From an archaeon (lineage in GTDB: Archaea > Thermoproteota > Nitrososphaeria > Nitrososphaerales > UBA183), in NCBI GenBank assembly GCA_021786335.1, contig JAJYNM010000058.1, positions 1-61,737 of the forward strand: a stretch of 61,737 nucleotides of DNA, in the 5' to 3' direction. Shown piece after piece: positions 52,991 to 61,424 of the stretch. Both the position numbers and the translations under genes were made by a program. The notes beneath the pieces were generated by a model. That model had not been told where the DNA came from and searched no databases. It saw only the letters and a program-made list of their open reading frames with translations. How positions within the stretch are numbered: position 1 is the stretch's first letter; each line of letters begins with the position of its first letter.

Positions 52991-54057
52991 TTCGCGTGCC
53001 GAGGGTGAAAGTAGGGTTCGTCGGGGTGGGGAGGATGGGTCAGAGCGCCCACTTACGGAACTATGCGGCGCTTCCCGGCTGCGAGGTGGTGGCTATCGCT
53101 GAGCTAAGGCCAGAGCTGGCAAAGGCCGTGGCCTCGAAGTACGGCGTTCCGCGGGTCTACCGGACCCACATGGAGATGCTCGCGTCGGAAGAGCTCGATG
53201 CCATCGTTGCGCCCCAGCAATATCTTAACCACTGGGCGCTCATCCCGGAACTCCTGAAAGCAGGGCTCCCCCTGTTCGTCGAGAAGCCACTGGCAGGCTC
53301 GGTCGACGCGGCGCGGAAGCTAACCAGCGAATTGGGGCGGAGCAGGTCCTGGGTGATGGTAGGCTATCACAAACGGAGTGACCCCGCAGTAGTCCGAATG
53401 AAGGAGGAGGTGGAGAGCTGGGTGAAGAGCGCGGAAGCAGGGAGTATGACCTACGTAAGGATAACGATGCCACCAGGGGACTGGATAGCAGGGGGGTTCG
53501 ATGACCTGGTCAGGACCCAAGAAGAGCCGCCTGAGTTGGAAAGGGAACCGCTACCGGCGGATATGGACGGGAAGACATACAAGGAGTTCCAGTCCTTCAT
53601 CAACTACTACATCCACCAGGTCAACCTCCTTAGGCACCTCCTTGGTGAGAGCTATGACGTGGAATACGCGGACCAGTCGATGCGGCTTCTCGTCGCAAGG
53701 AGCAAAAGCGGCGTTCCAGCGACCATAGAGATGCGTCCATACTCGACTTCCCTCGGATGGCAGGAGTCGGCCTTCGTCTCTTTCGATCACGGGTGGATCA
53801 GGGCCGACCTCCCTTCCCCACTCGCGAGGGGGGTGCCCGGCTCCGTGACGATTTTCAGAGATTTCGCGGGCGTCCCTCCTTACACCCTCACCCCGGAGCT
53901 GCCCCCCATCGACGCGATGCGCAATCAGGCCGCGAACTTCATAGAGGCCGTAGATGGGAAGTCCAGGCCGCGTTGTGAAGCCTCGGAAGCGTTGGAAGAC
54001 CTAGTGGTAGCGAAGGACTACTTCAGAAGGCTGAAGACGCGCAATCAGGTCGGATGA
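52987..54057 (+). CDS. Gfo/Idh/MocA family oxidoreductase
   Basis: 356 residues from GTG overlapping the propeller stop (GTGA). FVGVGRMGQSAHLRNYAAL (nucleotide binding), IVAPQQYLNHWALIPELL, FVEKPLAGSVDAARKL (Lys), VMVGYHKRSDPAVVRMKEEV, and a C-domain His in FINYYIHQVNLLRHLLGE. A notable loop is MPPGDWIAGGFDDLVRTQEE. The translational coupling implies that propeller and dehydrogenase act on the same substrate. Confidence 0.9.
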   Translation: MIRVPRVKVGFVGVGRMGQSAHLRNYAALPGCEVVAIAELRPELAKAVASKYGVPRVYRTHMEMLASEELDAIVAPQQYLNHWALIPELLKAGLPLFVEKPLAGSVDAARKLTSELGRSRSWVMVGYHKRSDPAVVRMKEEVESWVKSAEAGSMTYVRITMPPGDWIAGGFDDLVRTQEEPPELEREPLPADMDGKTYKEFQSFINYYIHQVNLLRHLLGESYDVEYADQSMRLLVARSKSGVPATIEMRPYSTSLGWQESAFVSFDHGWIRADLPSPLARGVPGSVTIFRDFAGVPPYTLTPELPPIDAMRNQAANFIEAVDGKSRPRCEASEALEDLVVAKDYFRRLKTRNQVG

Positions 54058-54256
54058 CCGGAGAGGTGAAAACGGGCCTGAGGAGAGACCAGGTTCATCA
54101 TAGACCCCCACGTCAAATCCTTTGCAGTCGAGCGGACTACAGCCGAGAGAGGGATGCGTCACCATCTGCTCTGGGATAGGCTCCGAAGGGGAGCGCAAGA
54201 AAGGGTGGGGCGTTGTCTCCGCGGTCGTTACGCCATATGCGAGGACGCCTTGTCAT

Positions 54257-54266
54257 CATTTATTAC
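54257..54266 (+). promoter_or_regulatory. TATA-like box
   Basis: catttattac about 30 nt before the ATG at 54292. Confidence 0.5.
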
Positions 54267-54291
54267 GGGACGTGCCGGTACCTAGCGTGGC

Positions 54292-55455
54292 ATGAAAGCA
54301 ACGCCTGTTCTCCTTCCGTATGGTTCGCCGGTCCCTGACCTGAAGGGAGGGGTGGCTACCCCTAACCTCGTCTACGACCCTGTCAGGGACAAGAAATGGA
54401 TGGTTTTCACAGGATGGTCCGACCCCAAGGGGCTGAAGCGGGAGTGCTACGTGGCGGCGATGGACGACGCCATGAACGTCGACCTGAAGACGTGCAAGAA
54501 GATACTCCCCATGAACTTCCCTGTTGAGACGAACTATACGAATAACACAGTCCGCTGCGCCTTCAACCAGGCTAGGGACGAATACTACGTCACATCATCC
54601 CATGGCCCGAAGATCATACTCACCGTCTTCGACGGGAGGTGGGAGAGGAAGGGGCACAAAGAGCTCCTGGACTTCGGCAAGGTCAAAGACGCTGGGTTCC
54701 CCGTGAGGCCGTTCGGGGTCTACGGCGCCGGCTCCTCTGCCCTCGGGGTGTCGCCGAACCTCGCGTCTGACGCAGTCGATGTCTACATGGTCAGAGATTT
54801 CGATGATGTCTCGAAAGCCAAGGCGGAGAACCTCGGAGAGGTGGCCCGCTGGGGGAAAGGGAACGACGTGATAGACCTTGTGACCGTGCCTAGGTTCCAG
54901 ATCTTCGTCGAGCACGACACCCCGTCGAAGTGGGCGCTGCAGACATACGTCGGACCTACGCCAGACGAAGTGACAGCCAACGACTACTCTAGCATCGCCA
55001 CCCTGGGAGCGTCAATCATGCCCCTGCTCGGGCTGGACGACAGTTTCGTCCAGATAGGTCACCCCCACTACACCACCCTCCCAGACGGGCGGCCCAAGAT
55101 GTTGGTAGCAGCGTTTAGGGACTCTTGGAGTACCCAGCGAGACACGTCGAAGGAGGGGTACCATCATGAAATCTGGTCGGTCGGTGTGAAGACGAGCGTA
55201 TTCGACCCTAGGTCATACCCAGAGCTGAAGGGCTCGTTCGCAGGGACCAAGAGCAAATGGTACTATGTCGCCGGGGGAAGGAAGCTTCTCGTCCATGCTA
55301 GCGCCCCCGGGACTCTGGAGTCGGTCCTGTCACTTTCAGACGACCCTGCCGCGAATGATATCACGAAGGGATTGAACGTGATAGATTCCCCTGCGACTTG
55401 GGTCAGGCTCTCGTTCTCAAGCACGGAACGCGCTACTTTGGTCGTGCGTCACTGA
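54292..55455 (+). CDS. Uncharacterised beta-propeller protein, GH43-like fold suspected
   Basis: 387 residues from ATG. Repeating beta-strand units such as VATPNLVYDPVRDKKWMVFT, CAFNQARDEYYVTSSHGPKI and HPHYTTLPDGRPKMLVAAF resemble five-bladed propeller glycosidases (GH43/GH32/GH130 type), where acidic residues near the start of blades do the chemistry. Asp in PDLKGG and YDP and Glu in CDE-like positions are candidates, but I cannot place a firm catalytic triad. No signal peptide. It has its own promoter between the FG-GAP operon and the rhamnonate-type genes, so a cytoplasmic glycosidase or a propeller lactonase are both possible. Confidence 0.6.
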   Translation: MKATPVLLPYGSPVPDLKGGVATPNLVYDPVRDKKWMVFTGWSDPKGLKRECYVAAMDDAMNVDLKTCKKILPMNFPVETNYTNNTVRCAFNQARDEYYVTSSHGPKIILTVFDGRWERKGHKELLDFGKVKDAGFPVRPFGVYGAGSSALGVSPNLASDAVDVYMVRDFDDVSKAKAENLGEVARWGKGNDVIDLVTVPRFQIFVEHDTPSKWALQTYVGPTPDEVTANDYSSIATLGASIMPLLGLDDSFVQIGHPHYTTLPDGRPKMLVAAFRDSWSTQRDTSKEGYHHEIWSVGVKTSVFDPRSYPELKGSFAGTKSKWYYVAGGRKLLVHASAPGTLESVLSLSDDPAANDITKGLNVIDSPATWVRLSFSSTERATLVVRH

Positions 55456-55605
55456 GTGTCCCTCTAGGTCGACAGAAGAGGAAGGAGAGCGAGGAGCAGC
55501 CGAGGAGGAAGTATTGAACGACACCATCCGTCGACGGTCCTGGGTATCGGGGCGATGATACGTTATCCGCCATTTACGTGGCCCCCTGTGCACGCACATT
55601 AGGCG

Positions 55606-56610
55606 TCAGGACTCGAGCAGAATCTTCGAGAAGGGGGACCCCCGCACGAGCTCCGCGAAGGCTTCCCCGCCCTTGGCGAGCTCCCTGACAACCATCCACC
55701 CTCCTGAAGTGTCAAGAAGGTTCCCGGACAACATGACGCCTCGCCGGAAGTCATCGTCCGCATAGGAGAAAGACCCCTTGACCGCTATTTCACTTCTGAC
55801 CACCACGTTCCCGGGGAGAATGGTGTCATTCTCGTGGAGGCCGATGAAGACTACGGTCCCGCCTCTTCGCACGCTCTCTATGGCGAGCCTTCTTGTCTGC
55901 CCGTGCCCTACCGCATCGATTACTCTTTCGAACCCCCCGTTGGCCAGCCTTTTCAACGAAGTGTCCGCGTCCTTCCCCGAAGTGTCTACGACATCGGTAG
56001 CACCCCACCATCTCTTCGCTCCGTCGAGGCGTCTCCCGTTCACGTCGGCGACCGCAACTTCAGAAGCGCCGCTGGCCGCTAGTACCCGGGCGCACATGAG
56101 CCCGATTACCCCCGCCCCCATGACCAGGGCCCTGTCCCCCACCCTGACGCCGGAGTGCCGGACCGCCCTGATGGCGCATGCCAAGGGTTCAACGAGGGCC
56201 CCTCTAACGGGGTCGGTGACTGGATAGGACGCCGTCGCTGGGACGTTCACGTAGTCAGCGAACGACCCGGGGACCTGAATCCCTATGACCTTACGGTCAA
56301 GGCAGAGCTGCCGGTCACCGGCGAGGCAGTAACTGCACTTTCCGCAGGAGAGTAGGGGGTTCACCGTCACCAACCTCCCGGCCATCCCGTCGGGGACACC
56401 CTTCCCCACGTCCCGCACCGTCCCGGAGAACTCATGCCCCATTACGAGCGGGGGTTTGCGCAGGTCGTTCTCTCCGAGATACCCCGACAGGTCGGAGCCG
56501 CAAATCCCTGTATGGCTCACCTCTATGGTCACCCATCCTTCAGGCGGCCCTTCCTTGACGACATCTCGGAGCTCCATCCTGCGGATGCCTACCCACACCA
56601 AGGCCCTCAA
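55606..56610 (-). CDS. Zinc-dependent MDR sugar/polyol dehydrogenase
   Basis: 334 residues. The TTG at 56610 (LRALVWVGIRRMELRDV) is chosen since a TATA-like box lies about 33 nt upstream and the homologous start is at this strand; 10 more in-frame codons exist upstream. Catalytic zinc: TGICGSDLSGY (Cys), MGHEFSG (His, Glu), LVEPLACAIRAV (Glu). Structural zinc: LLSCGKCSYCLAGDRQLC (four Cys). Cofactor: MGAGVIGLMCARVL. Sorbitol dehydrogenase / threonine dehydrogenase-like subfamily. Divergent from the rhamnonate dehydratase gene, so it may oxidise the sugar or the keto-acid product of that pathway. Confidence 0.92.
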   Translation of the reverse strand: MRALVWVGIRRMELRDVVKEGPPEGWVTIEVSHTGICGSDLSGYLGENDLRKPPLVMGHEFSGTVRDVGKGVPDGMAGRLVTVNPLLSCGKCSYCLAGDRQLCLDRKVIGIQVPGSFADYVNVPATASYPVTDPVRGALVEPLACAIRAVRHSGVRVGDRALVMGAGVIGLMCARVLAASGASEVAVADVNGRRLDGAKRWWGATDVVDTSGKDADTSLKRLANGGFERVIDAVGHGQTRRLAIESVRRGGTVVFIGLHENDTILPGNVVVRSEIAVKGSFSYADDDFRRGVMLSGNLLDTSGGWMVVRELAKGGEAFAELVRGSPFSKILLES

Positions 56611-56640
56611 ATCGAAAGCGCCAAGGGGCAGTCGGTACAT

Positions 56641-56650
56641 CCTTTAATCC
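56641..56650. promoter_or_regulatory. Shared AT-rich promoter core between divergent genes
   Basis: tcctttaatc reads as ggattaaagg on the minus strand, 33 nt before the TTG at 56610. On the plus strand it could serve the rhamnonate dehydratase gene. Only one AT-rich core is present, so both directions may use it. Confidence 0.4.
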
Positions 56651-56706
56651 TTCACCCCTCCACGGGGGCAGCGAGAGGTTCGATAGTCACGAGGAAGATA
56701 ACTGAA

Positions 56707-57891
56707 GTGCGGGCGTATTACTCTAGTGGAGGGGGAGGGGACTATCACGACCAAGACAACAGGCACTGGATAGTCGGTAAGATTTCGACCCCCATGTCGA
56801 GGTATCCCGAGTACAGGGCGACCAGGAAGTCGTGGGGGATCGACGTCCTCGGAACCCTTGTCGTCGAGGTCGAATCGGACGACGGGACCACCGGGTTAGG
56901 GGTGAGTACGGGTGGATTCCCCGCTGCCTGGATTGTCGAGAACCACCTATCTCGGTTCCTGCTGGGCAAGCGCCCTGACCAGACAGAACTGATATGGAAC
57001 CAGATGTTCCTCTCGACGGCATACTACGGGCGGAAGGGGCTCGTGATGAATGCGATATCTGCGGTTGACCTGGCCCTCTGGGACCTCCTCGGCAAGCAGC
57101 GAAGCGAACCGGTCTGTGAGATGATTGGAGGAACGGTCAGGGAGGAGATGCCCATGTACGCGACGGGGCCCCGCCCTGACCTAGCTAAGAAGATGGGATT
57201 CGTGGGGGGAAAGCTTCCGCTGATACACTCTCCCGCAGAAGGGGAGGAGGGTTTCAAGAAGAACGTATCAGCCTTCCAGGAGATGAGAAACCGAGTGGGG
57301 GAGGAATTCATGTTGATGTACGACTGCTGGATGAGCCTCGACCTGCCATACGCCAAGAAGCTTTCCCACAGGCTGGCCCCCGAAGGACTGAAGTGGATAG
57401 AGGAGTGCTTCCTCCCAGATTACTACTCCGATTACGCAGAGCTGAGGCGCTCCGTCCCTCCGGGGGTTCTTGTTGCGACCGGGGAACACGAATACACGAG
57501 ATATGGTTTCGCGCAGTTGCTCGAGACGGGAGGGGCGGACGTCATCCAGCCGGACGTGACCTGGTGCGGTGGCCTCACCGAGCTCCTCAAGATCGCTTCC
57601 CTGGCCGACTCCAGGAGGGTCTTGACCATCCCTCACGGGTCAAGCGTGTACAGCTACCACTTCGTGATGACGAGGGAGAACACCCCTTTCGCTGAGTTTC
57701 TCATGATGGCCCCGGATGCGGCTTCTGTCGTACCGATGTTCCACCCCCTGCTCTTAGACGAACCCGTCCCGCAGGGGGGGAAGGTCAGACTCACCCGAAA
57801 GCCAGGGTTCGGAGTCAGGCTGAACAAGGCCATCGAACTTGAAAGGATGAAGATGGACACCAGCAAGAGGGGGACTGAGCGTCGCCGTTGA
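56707..57891 (+). CDS. rhmD: L-rhamnonate dehydratase-like enolase-superfamily enzyme
   Basis: About 394 residues. Conserved sequence begins KITEVRAYYSSGGGGDYHDQ, the RhmD N-terminus, but no ATG, GTG or TTG lies shortly before it. GTG 56707 falls just inside, and an ATA at 56684 with a good gagaggt in front is an alternative. Active-site strands: FMLMYDCWMSLDLPYAKKL (metal Asp), KWIEECFLPDYYSDY (metal Glu), ATGEHEYTRYGF (metal Glu, His), QPDVTWCGGLTE and TIPHGSSVYSYHFVM (His). It dehydrates L-rhamnonate or a close 6-deoxy aldonate to 2-keto-3-deoxy-L-rhamnonate. The stop overlaps the next gene (TTGA). Confidence 0.88.
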   Translation: MRAYYSSGGGGDYHDQDNRHWIVGKISTPMSRYPEYRATRKSWGIDVLGTLVVEVESDDGTTGLGVSTGGFPAAWIVENHLSRFLLGKRPDQTELIWNQMFLSTAYYGRKGLVMNAISAVDLALWDLLGKQRSEPVCEMIGGTVREEMPMYATGPRPDLAKKMGFVGGKLPLIHSPAEGEEGFKKNVSAFQEMRNRVGEEFMLMYDCWMSLDLPYAKKLSHRLAPEGLKWIEECFLPDYYSDYAELRRSVPPGVLVATGEHEYTRYGFAQLLETGGADVIQPDVTWCGGLTELLKIASLADSRRVLTIPHGSSVYSYHFVMTRENTPFAEFLMMAPDAASVVPMFHPLLLDEPVPQGGKVRLTRKPGFGVRLNKAIELERMKMDTSKRGTERRR

Positions 57892-58931
57892 CGGTCAAGT
57901 CTAAATCGATGGCTGTGGTGGAAGCCGGGAAGCCGCTCATGCCCATGGAAATCGAGGTCACAGAGCCCGGAGAGGGTGACCGGGGGGTCGTATTGAAGAT
58001 GGGCGGGGCTGGGATGTGCAGGACAGACCTCAGACTCTGGCGGGGAAAGGAGCCAAGACCTGGATACGTCCTGCCTTTCGTCCTCGGCCATGAAAACGCA
58101 GGCGTGGTATACGAAACGGGGGGTGGAGTCGAGGCATTCAAGAGAGGGGACAAGGTCGTGGTCTATGCTGTCTGGGGGGACCTGACCTGCAGGTACTGCA
58201 GACAGGGTTATGTGATGCTGTGCAAGAACCAGAAAATCCCGGGGCAGTCATACTACTACGGTGGGTATGCCGAATACATGTATGTCCCAGACTCATCCTT
58301 CCTGGTCGGTGCGGGTGACATCGACCTCGCTGAAGCGGCGCCGTTAGCCGACGCCGGGGTGACCTCCTATTCGGCGGTGAAGAAGGCATTGAGCAAGACG
58401 GAACCAGGTTCTCTCCTGATACTCTACGGCGTCGGGGGGTTGGCTGGCTACGCCATCCAGCTTGTTAAGGCGCTCGCCCCGGCTTCGAAGATCGTTGCAG
58501 TATCAAGACGGAAGGAAAAACTGGAATGGGCCATGGAGCTCGGGGCTGACGAAGGAATCACCCCCGAGAAGCTGAGGGAGACCGTGGATAGGGAAACGCA
58601 TGGAGAGGGGGCGGGGGCAGCGGTCGACTTCGTCGGGACCGCGGAGTCGACAATGAACATAGAGAAGATTCTGGAAGGGGGAGGATGCATAATAGAGGTC
58701 GGCATGGAAGGCGAGAACCTGGTGATGCCTACTTTCGGGACCACTGTCTGGGAGCACGAGCTCATCGGCAGCAACTACGGCACCATCGAAGAGCTCGCCG
58801 CTGTCACAAAGATGGCAGCCGACGGGAAGATAAACTCCTACATCGTCAAGAAACGGCTATCTGACGTCAACGAAGCAATTGAAGGCCTCGACCGGGGGGA
58901 GGTCCTTGGTCGTTACGTGCTTGTTCCTTAG
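57888..58931 (+). CDS. Zinc-dependent MDR sugar dehydrogenase
   Basis: 347 residues from a TTG overlapping the dehydratase stop (TTGA). Catalytic zinc Cys in GAGMCRTDLRLW, GHENAG, and Asp in PLADAGVTSYSAV. The structural zinc lobe reads GDLTCRYCRQGYVMLC, three Cys plus an Asp where the fourth Cys usually is; Sulfolobus alcohol dehydrogenase similarly uses an acidic residue there. Cofactor loop YGVGGLAGYAIQLVKAL. Similar archaeal enzymes oxidise aldoses such as D-arabinose or L-fucose at C1. Being coupled to RhmD, it probably makes the lactone that precedes rhamnonate. Confidence 0.92.
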   Translation: MTVKSKSMAVVEAGKPLMPMEIEVTEPGEGDRGVVLKMGGAGMCRTDLRLWRGKEPRPGYVLPFVLGHENAGVVYETGGGVEAFKRGDKVVVYAVWGDLTCRYCRQGYVMLCKNQKIPGQSYYYGGYAEYMYVPDSSFLVGAGDIDLAEAAPLADAGVTSYSAVKKALSKTEPGSLLILYGVGGLAGYAIQLVKALAPASKIVAVSRRKEKLEWAMELGADEGITPEKLRETVDRETHGEGAGAAVDFVGTAESTMNIEKILEGGGCIIEVGMEGENLVMPTFGTTVWEHELIGSNYGTIEELAAVTKMAADGKINSYIVKKRLSDVNEAIEGLDRGEVLGRYVLVP

Positions 58932-58933
58932 AG

Positions 58934-59722
58934 GTGCGGGAGCCGTTGATCAAAAATCTCTGGATGTTCAAGGTCGGTGAGCATGGCGATGTTCCAGCCC
59001 CGGAAGTGTATTGGATGCAGGGGTTCGGGGCCTGGGTGAGACTGTCCTTCTACTCCTTCCTCGTAGATACCGCGGACGGGTATCTTCTGGTAAACACAGG
59101 GCTCCCCAAAGACCTCACGGACCGGAACAACTTCCTCAAGAAGTGGGCGAATGACGACAGATGCAAATTCACTGTCTCCGAGGATCAGAAGATTGAGAAC
59201 GCCCTGAAGAAGGCAGGCGTAGGGCCGGCGGACGTGGCTCATGTGGTAGTGACCCCGGTGCAAGACTACACAGTCGGGCGACTGGACCTCTTCCGGAACG
59301 CCCAGCTTTACTTCTCGATGCGTGGTTGGTTCGAGGACGTTGTGACCCCAGGCAAGTCGGCATTCATCTCTCGGGACGTGTTTCTTCCCAAATACGTCCG
59401 CCAATTCCTCTTCGAAGATGCCTGGGACAGGATAAGGCTAGTCGAGGACCAGGAGATAGTCGAAGGGGTCTCGGTCAGATGGACCGGAGGACACCACAGG
59501 AGTTCTATGTCGGTCCTCCTGCAGACCAAGGACGGCATCATCAGCATCACCGACTCAGCCTTCACCTGGAAGAACCTGGAGGAGAACATCCCCATAGGTA
59601 TCGCGGAGGACGTTGGCGAATGTCTTGGCGCCTACTCTTATCTCAAGATGGTGAGCAAGAGCATCATACCTGCATACGATCCTGACAACGTCGTGAGGTA
59701 CAATAGATACTTGCTTCGTTAG
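58934..59722 (+). CDS. Metallo-beta-lactamase-fold protein lacking the canonical metal motif
   Basis: 262 residues from GTG, two bases after the previous stop. The fold resembles quorum-quenching lactonases: LVDTADGYLLVNTGLP opens the core and DLFRNAQLYFSMRGWFEDV and RWTGGHHRSSMSVLLQTKDG follow. However, the T-H-x-H-x-D-H-x-G motif appears as TPVQDYTVG: Pro, Gln, Tyr and Thr replace the three His and the Asp. The later GGHH and ITDSAF retain possible single ligands. As the third gene of a dehydratase/dehydrogenase operon it sits where a sugar lactonase is needed. It either works without the usual binuclear site or has a non-catalytic role. Confidence 0.82.
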   Translation: MREPLIKNLWMFKVGEHGDVPAPEVYWMQGFGAWVRLSFYSFLVDTADGYLLVNTGLPKDLTDRNNFLKKWANDDRCKFTVSEDQKIENALKKAGVGPADVAHVVVTPVQDYTVGRLDLFRNAQLYFSMRGWFEDVVTPGKSAFISRDVFLPKYVRQFLFEDAWDRIRLVEDQEIVEGVSVRWTGGHHRSSMSVLLQTKDGIISITDSAFTWKNLEENIPIGIAEDVGECLGAYSYLKMVSKSIIPAYDPDNVVRYNRYLLR

Positions 59723-59807
59723 CCTTGTCGCTCATACAGACGCCGCTCTTATCTTCCAGGACCGCTAAGGTTAATCTAGACTCCTTCTAGGCGGTCACTG
59801 TTCAAAA

Positions 59808-61067
59808 ATGAAGCTAAGAATCTCAGACGTCAAGGCGGCGTCAGTAGAGGGCAACTACCAGTGGACGTTCGTCAAAGTATACGCGGGGGACTCGTTCGGC
59901 ATCGGCGAGGGTTTCCCGGCGCCCCAGCTAGAATCGGTAGTGAAAGAGTATTCCCCGCTCATCATAGGTGAGGACGCCTCTGACCTGAGGAGGATTATGG
60001 ACAAGCTAAGGTGGGCCGCCATCCCCCACGGCCCCTGGGGGGTGAGCTCCCATGCTTTCTCAGCCATCGAACTCGCCATCCTGGACCTCCTCGGGAAGAA
60101 CCTCAACGTGCCAGTCTACGACCTGCTAGGGGGGAAGTTCGGGGACAGGGTGCGCGTTTATGTCGACACTCACGCGGGGAAGTCCCTCGAATCCCTGAGC
60201 AGGATAGTAGTCCCTATCACTCCCAAGTGGGCGAAGGAAGCGGGTGCGAAGGAGGCCAAGGGAGAGGAGAACGTCCCGCACCACGGACGCCTCGCGCCCA
60301 TGGACTATTCTGACGAGTACAGCCCGGCCGCGTATGGGGCGAGAGCGAAGGAGATGAAGAAGGAAGGTTACACCGCGATAAAGTTCGACCTCGATGTCCC
60401 CACTCCTTACACTACCGTCCACTCACAGGAGATCGGCTCGCTGAGCAACAGAGAGGTCGGGTACCTGGCCGACCTTGTCTCGGCTGTTAGAAAGGGAGCG
60501 GGCGATGACACGGACATCCTTTTCGACCTTCACTGGAAATACGACGTGAAGAGTTCAATCGCTCTGGCCAAGGCTATCGAAAAGCACGGGGTCATGTGGT
60601 TGGAGGACCCTGTCCCGCCTGAGAACGTGGCACTACTGAGGGAGGTCACTTCGGCTACTAGCGTCCCAATAGCGACGGGTGAGAACCACTACGGGAGATA
60701 TCAGTTCGCCGAAGTGCTCAAGACAGGGATACGGGTTGTCACCCCGGACGCGGCCAAAGCAGGGGGCCTCCTCGAATGCATGCTGATCTCGCAGATGGCT
60801 GCTATGGGGGAAGTGACAGTCTCTCTGCACAACATAAGCAGCCCCATCGGGACAATGGCACAAGCGCATCTCATGGCCGCCATCCCCAACTCAGGGGTTC
60901 TCGAATTTCATGGTCACGACGTCCCCATCTGGGGGAAGATTGTAAAGCGAGGGGACAGGTTGATCCAGAACGGGTACATCACCCTTGGGGACGAGCCTGG
61001 GTTTGGCGTCGACCTAGACGAGAAGGTAGCATCCAGATACGCTCTCGGCGGCAAGTTCGACCTCTGA
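59808..61067 (+). CDS. Enolase-superfamily sugar-acid dehydratase, arabinonate/gluconate dehydratase-like
   Basis: 419 residues from ATG; a weak TATA-like gttaatct lies about 34 nt upstream. N-terminal capping domain with GIGEGFPAP, barrel with YTAIKFDLDVPTPYTT (Lys, Asp), ILFDLHWKYDVKSS (metal Asp, His), WLEDPVPPENV (metal Glu), ATGENHYGRYQF (metal Glu), VTPDAAKAGGLLE and SLHNISSPIG (His). An insertion of about 30 residues (EAGAKEAKGEENVPHHGRLA) follows the first barrel strand. The layout resembles the D-arabinonate and gluconate dehydratases of Sulfolobales. It lies directly after the RhmD operon. Confidence 0.88.
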   Translation: MKLRISDVKAASVEGNYQWTFVKVYAGDSFGIGEGFPAPQLESVVKEYSPLIIGEDASDLRRIMDKLRWAAIPHGPWGVSSHAFSAIELAILDLLGKNLNVPVYDLLGGKFGDRVRVYVDTHAGKSLESLSRIVVPITPKWAKEAGAKEAKGEENVPHHGRLAPMDYSDEYSPAAYGARAKEMKKEGYTAIKFDLDVPTPYTTVHSQEIGSLSNREVGYLADLVSAVRKGAGDDTDILFDLHWKYDVKSSIALAKAIEKHGVMWLEDPVPPENVALLREVTSATSVPIATGENHYGRYQFAEVLKTGIRVVTPDAAKAGGLLECMLISQMAAMGEVTVSLHNISSPIGTMAQAHLMAAIPNSGVLEFHGHDVPIWGKIVKRGDRLIQNGYITLGDEPGFGVDLDEKVASRYALGGKFDL

Positions 61068-61424
61068 GTGGCGCGGTCCCGCAAGCGTGGCGAGAGACGC
61101 AGAGTGGTCACTTCGCCATCGCTGTCGCCATCCTTCCTGCGTTCCGCGTTTCTTCAGCTTCGGTGGACGAAAGTCGCTCTACACGACGGCGCGACATGTG
61201 GTCCGAACACGCCGTGGGAGGTTCGTCCCGACGCTCGCCCCGCTCGTACTCTAGGTCCCTTTCCCTGTCCCTAACGAGCCGCTGGGCGCTGACGCCACTG
61301 GGGCTGGGAGGCTCTTGGTCGCGCTGGGGGTCTCCTTATCCACCGCAGTTTTGGTTGGGACGGGATTCCGGGATTTCTAGCGCCGTCTTGCACGCTCTGA
61401 AAACAAAGGAGCGAGGGTCCCCGT
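61068..61424. other. Intergenic, no gene recognised
   Basis: About 355 bases between converging genes; no supported feature. It marks the boundary between the sugar island and a housekeeping gene. Confidence 0.3.
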
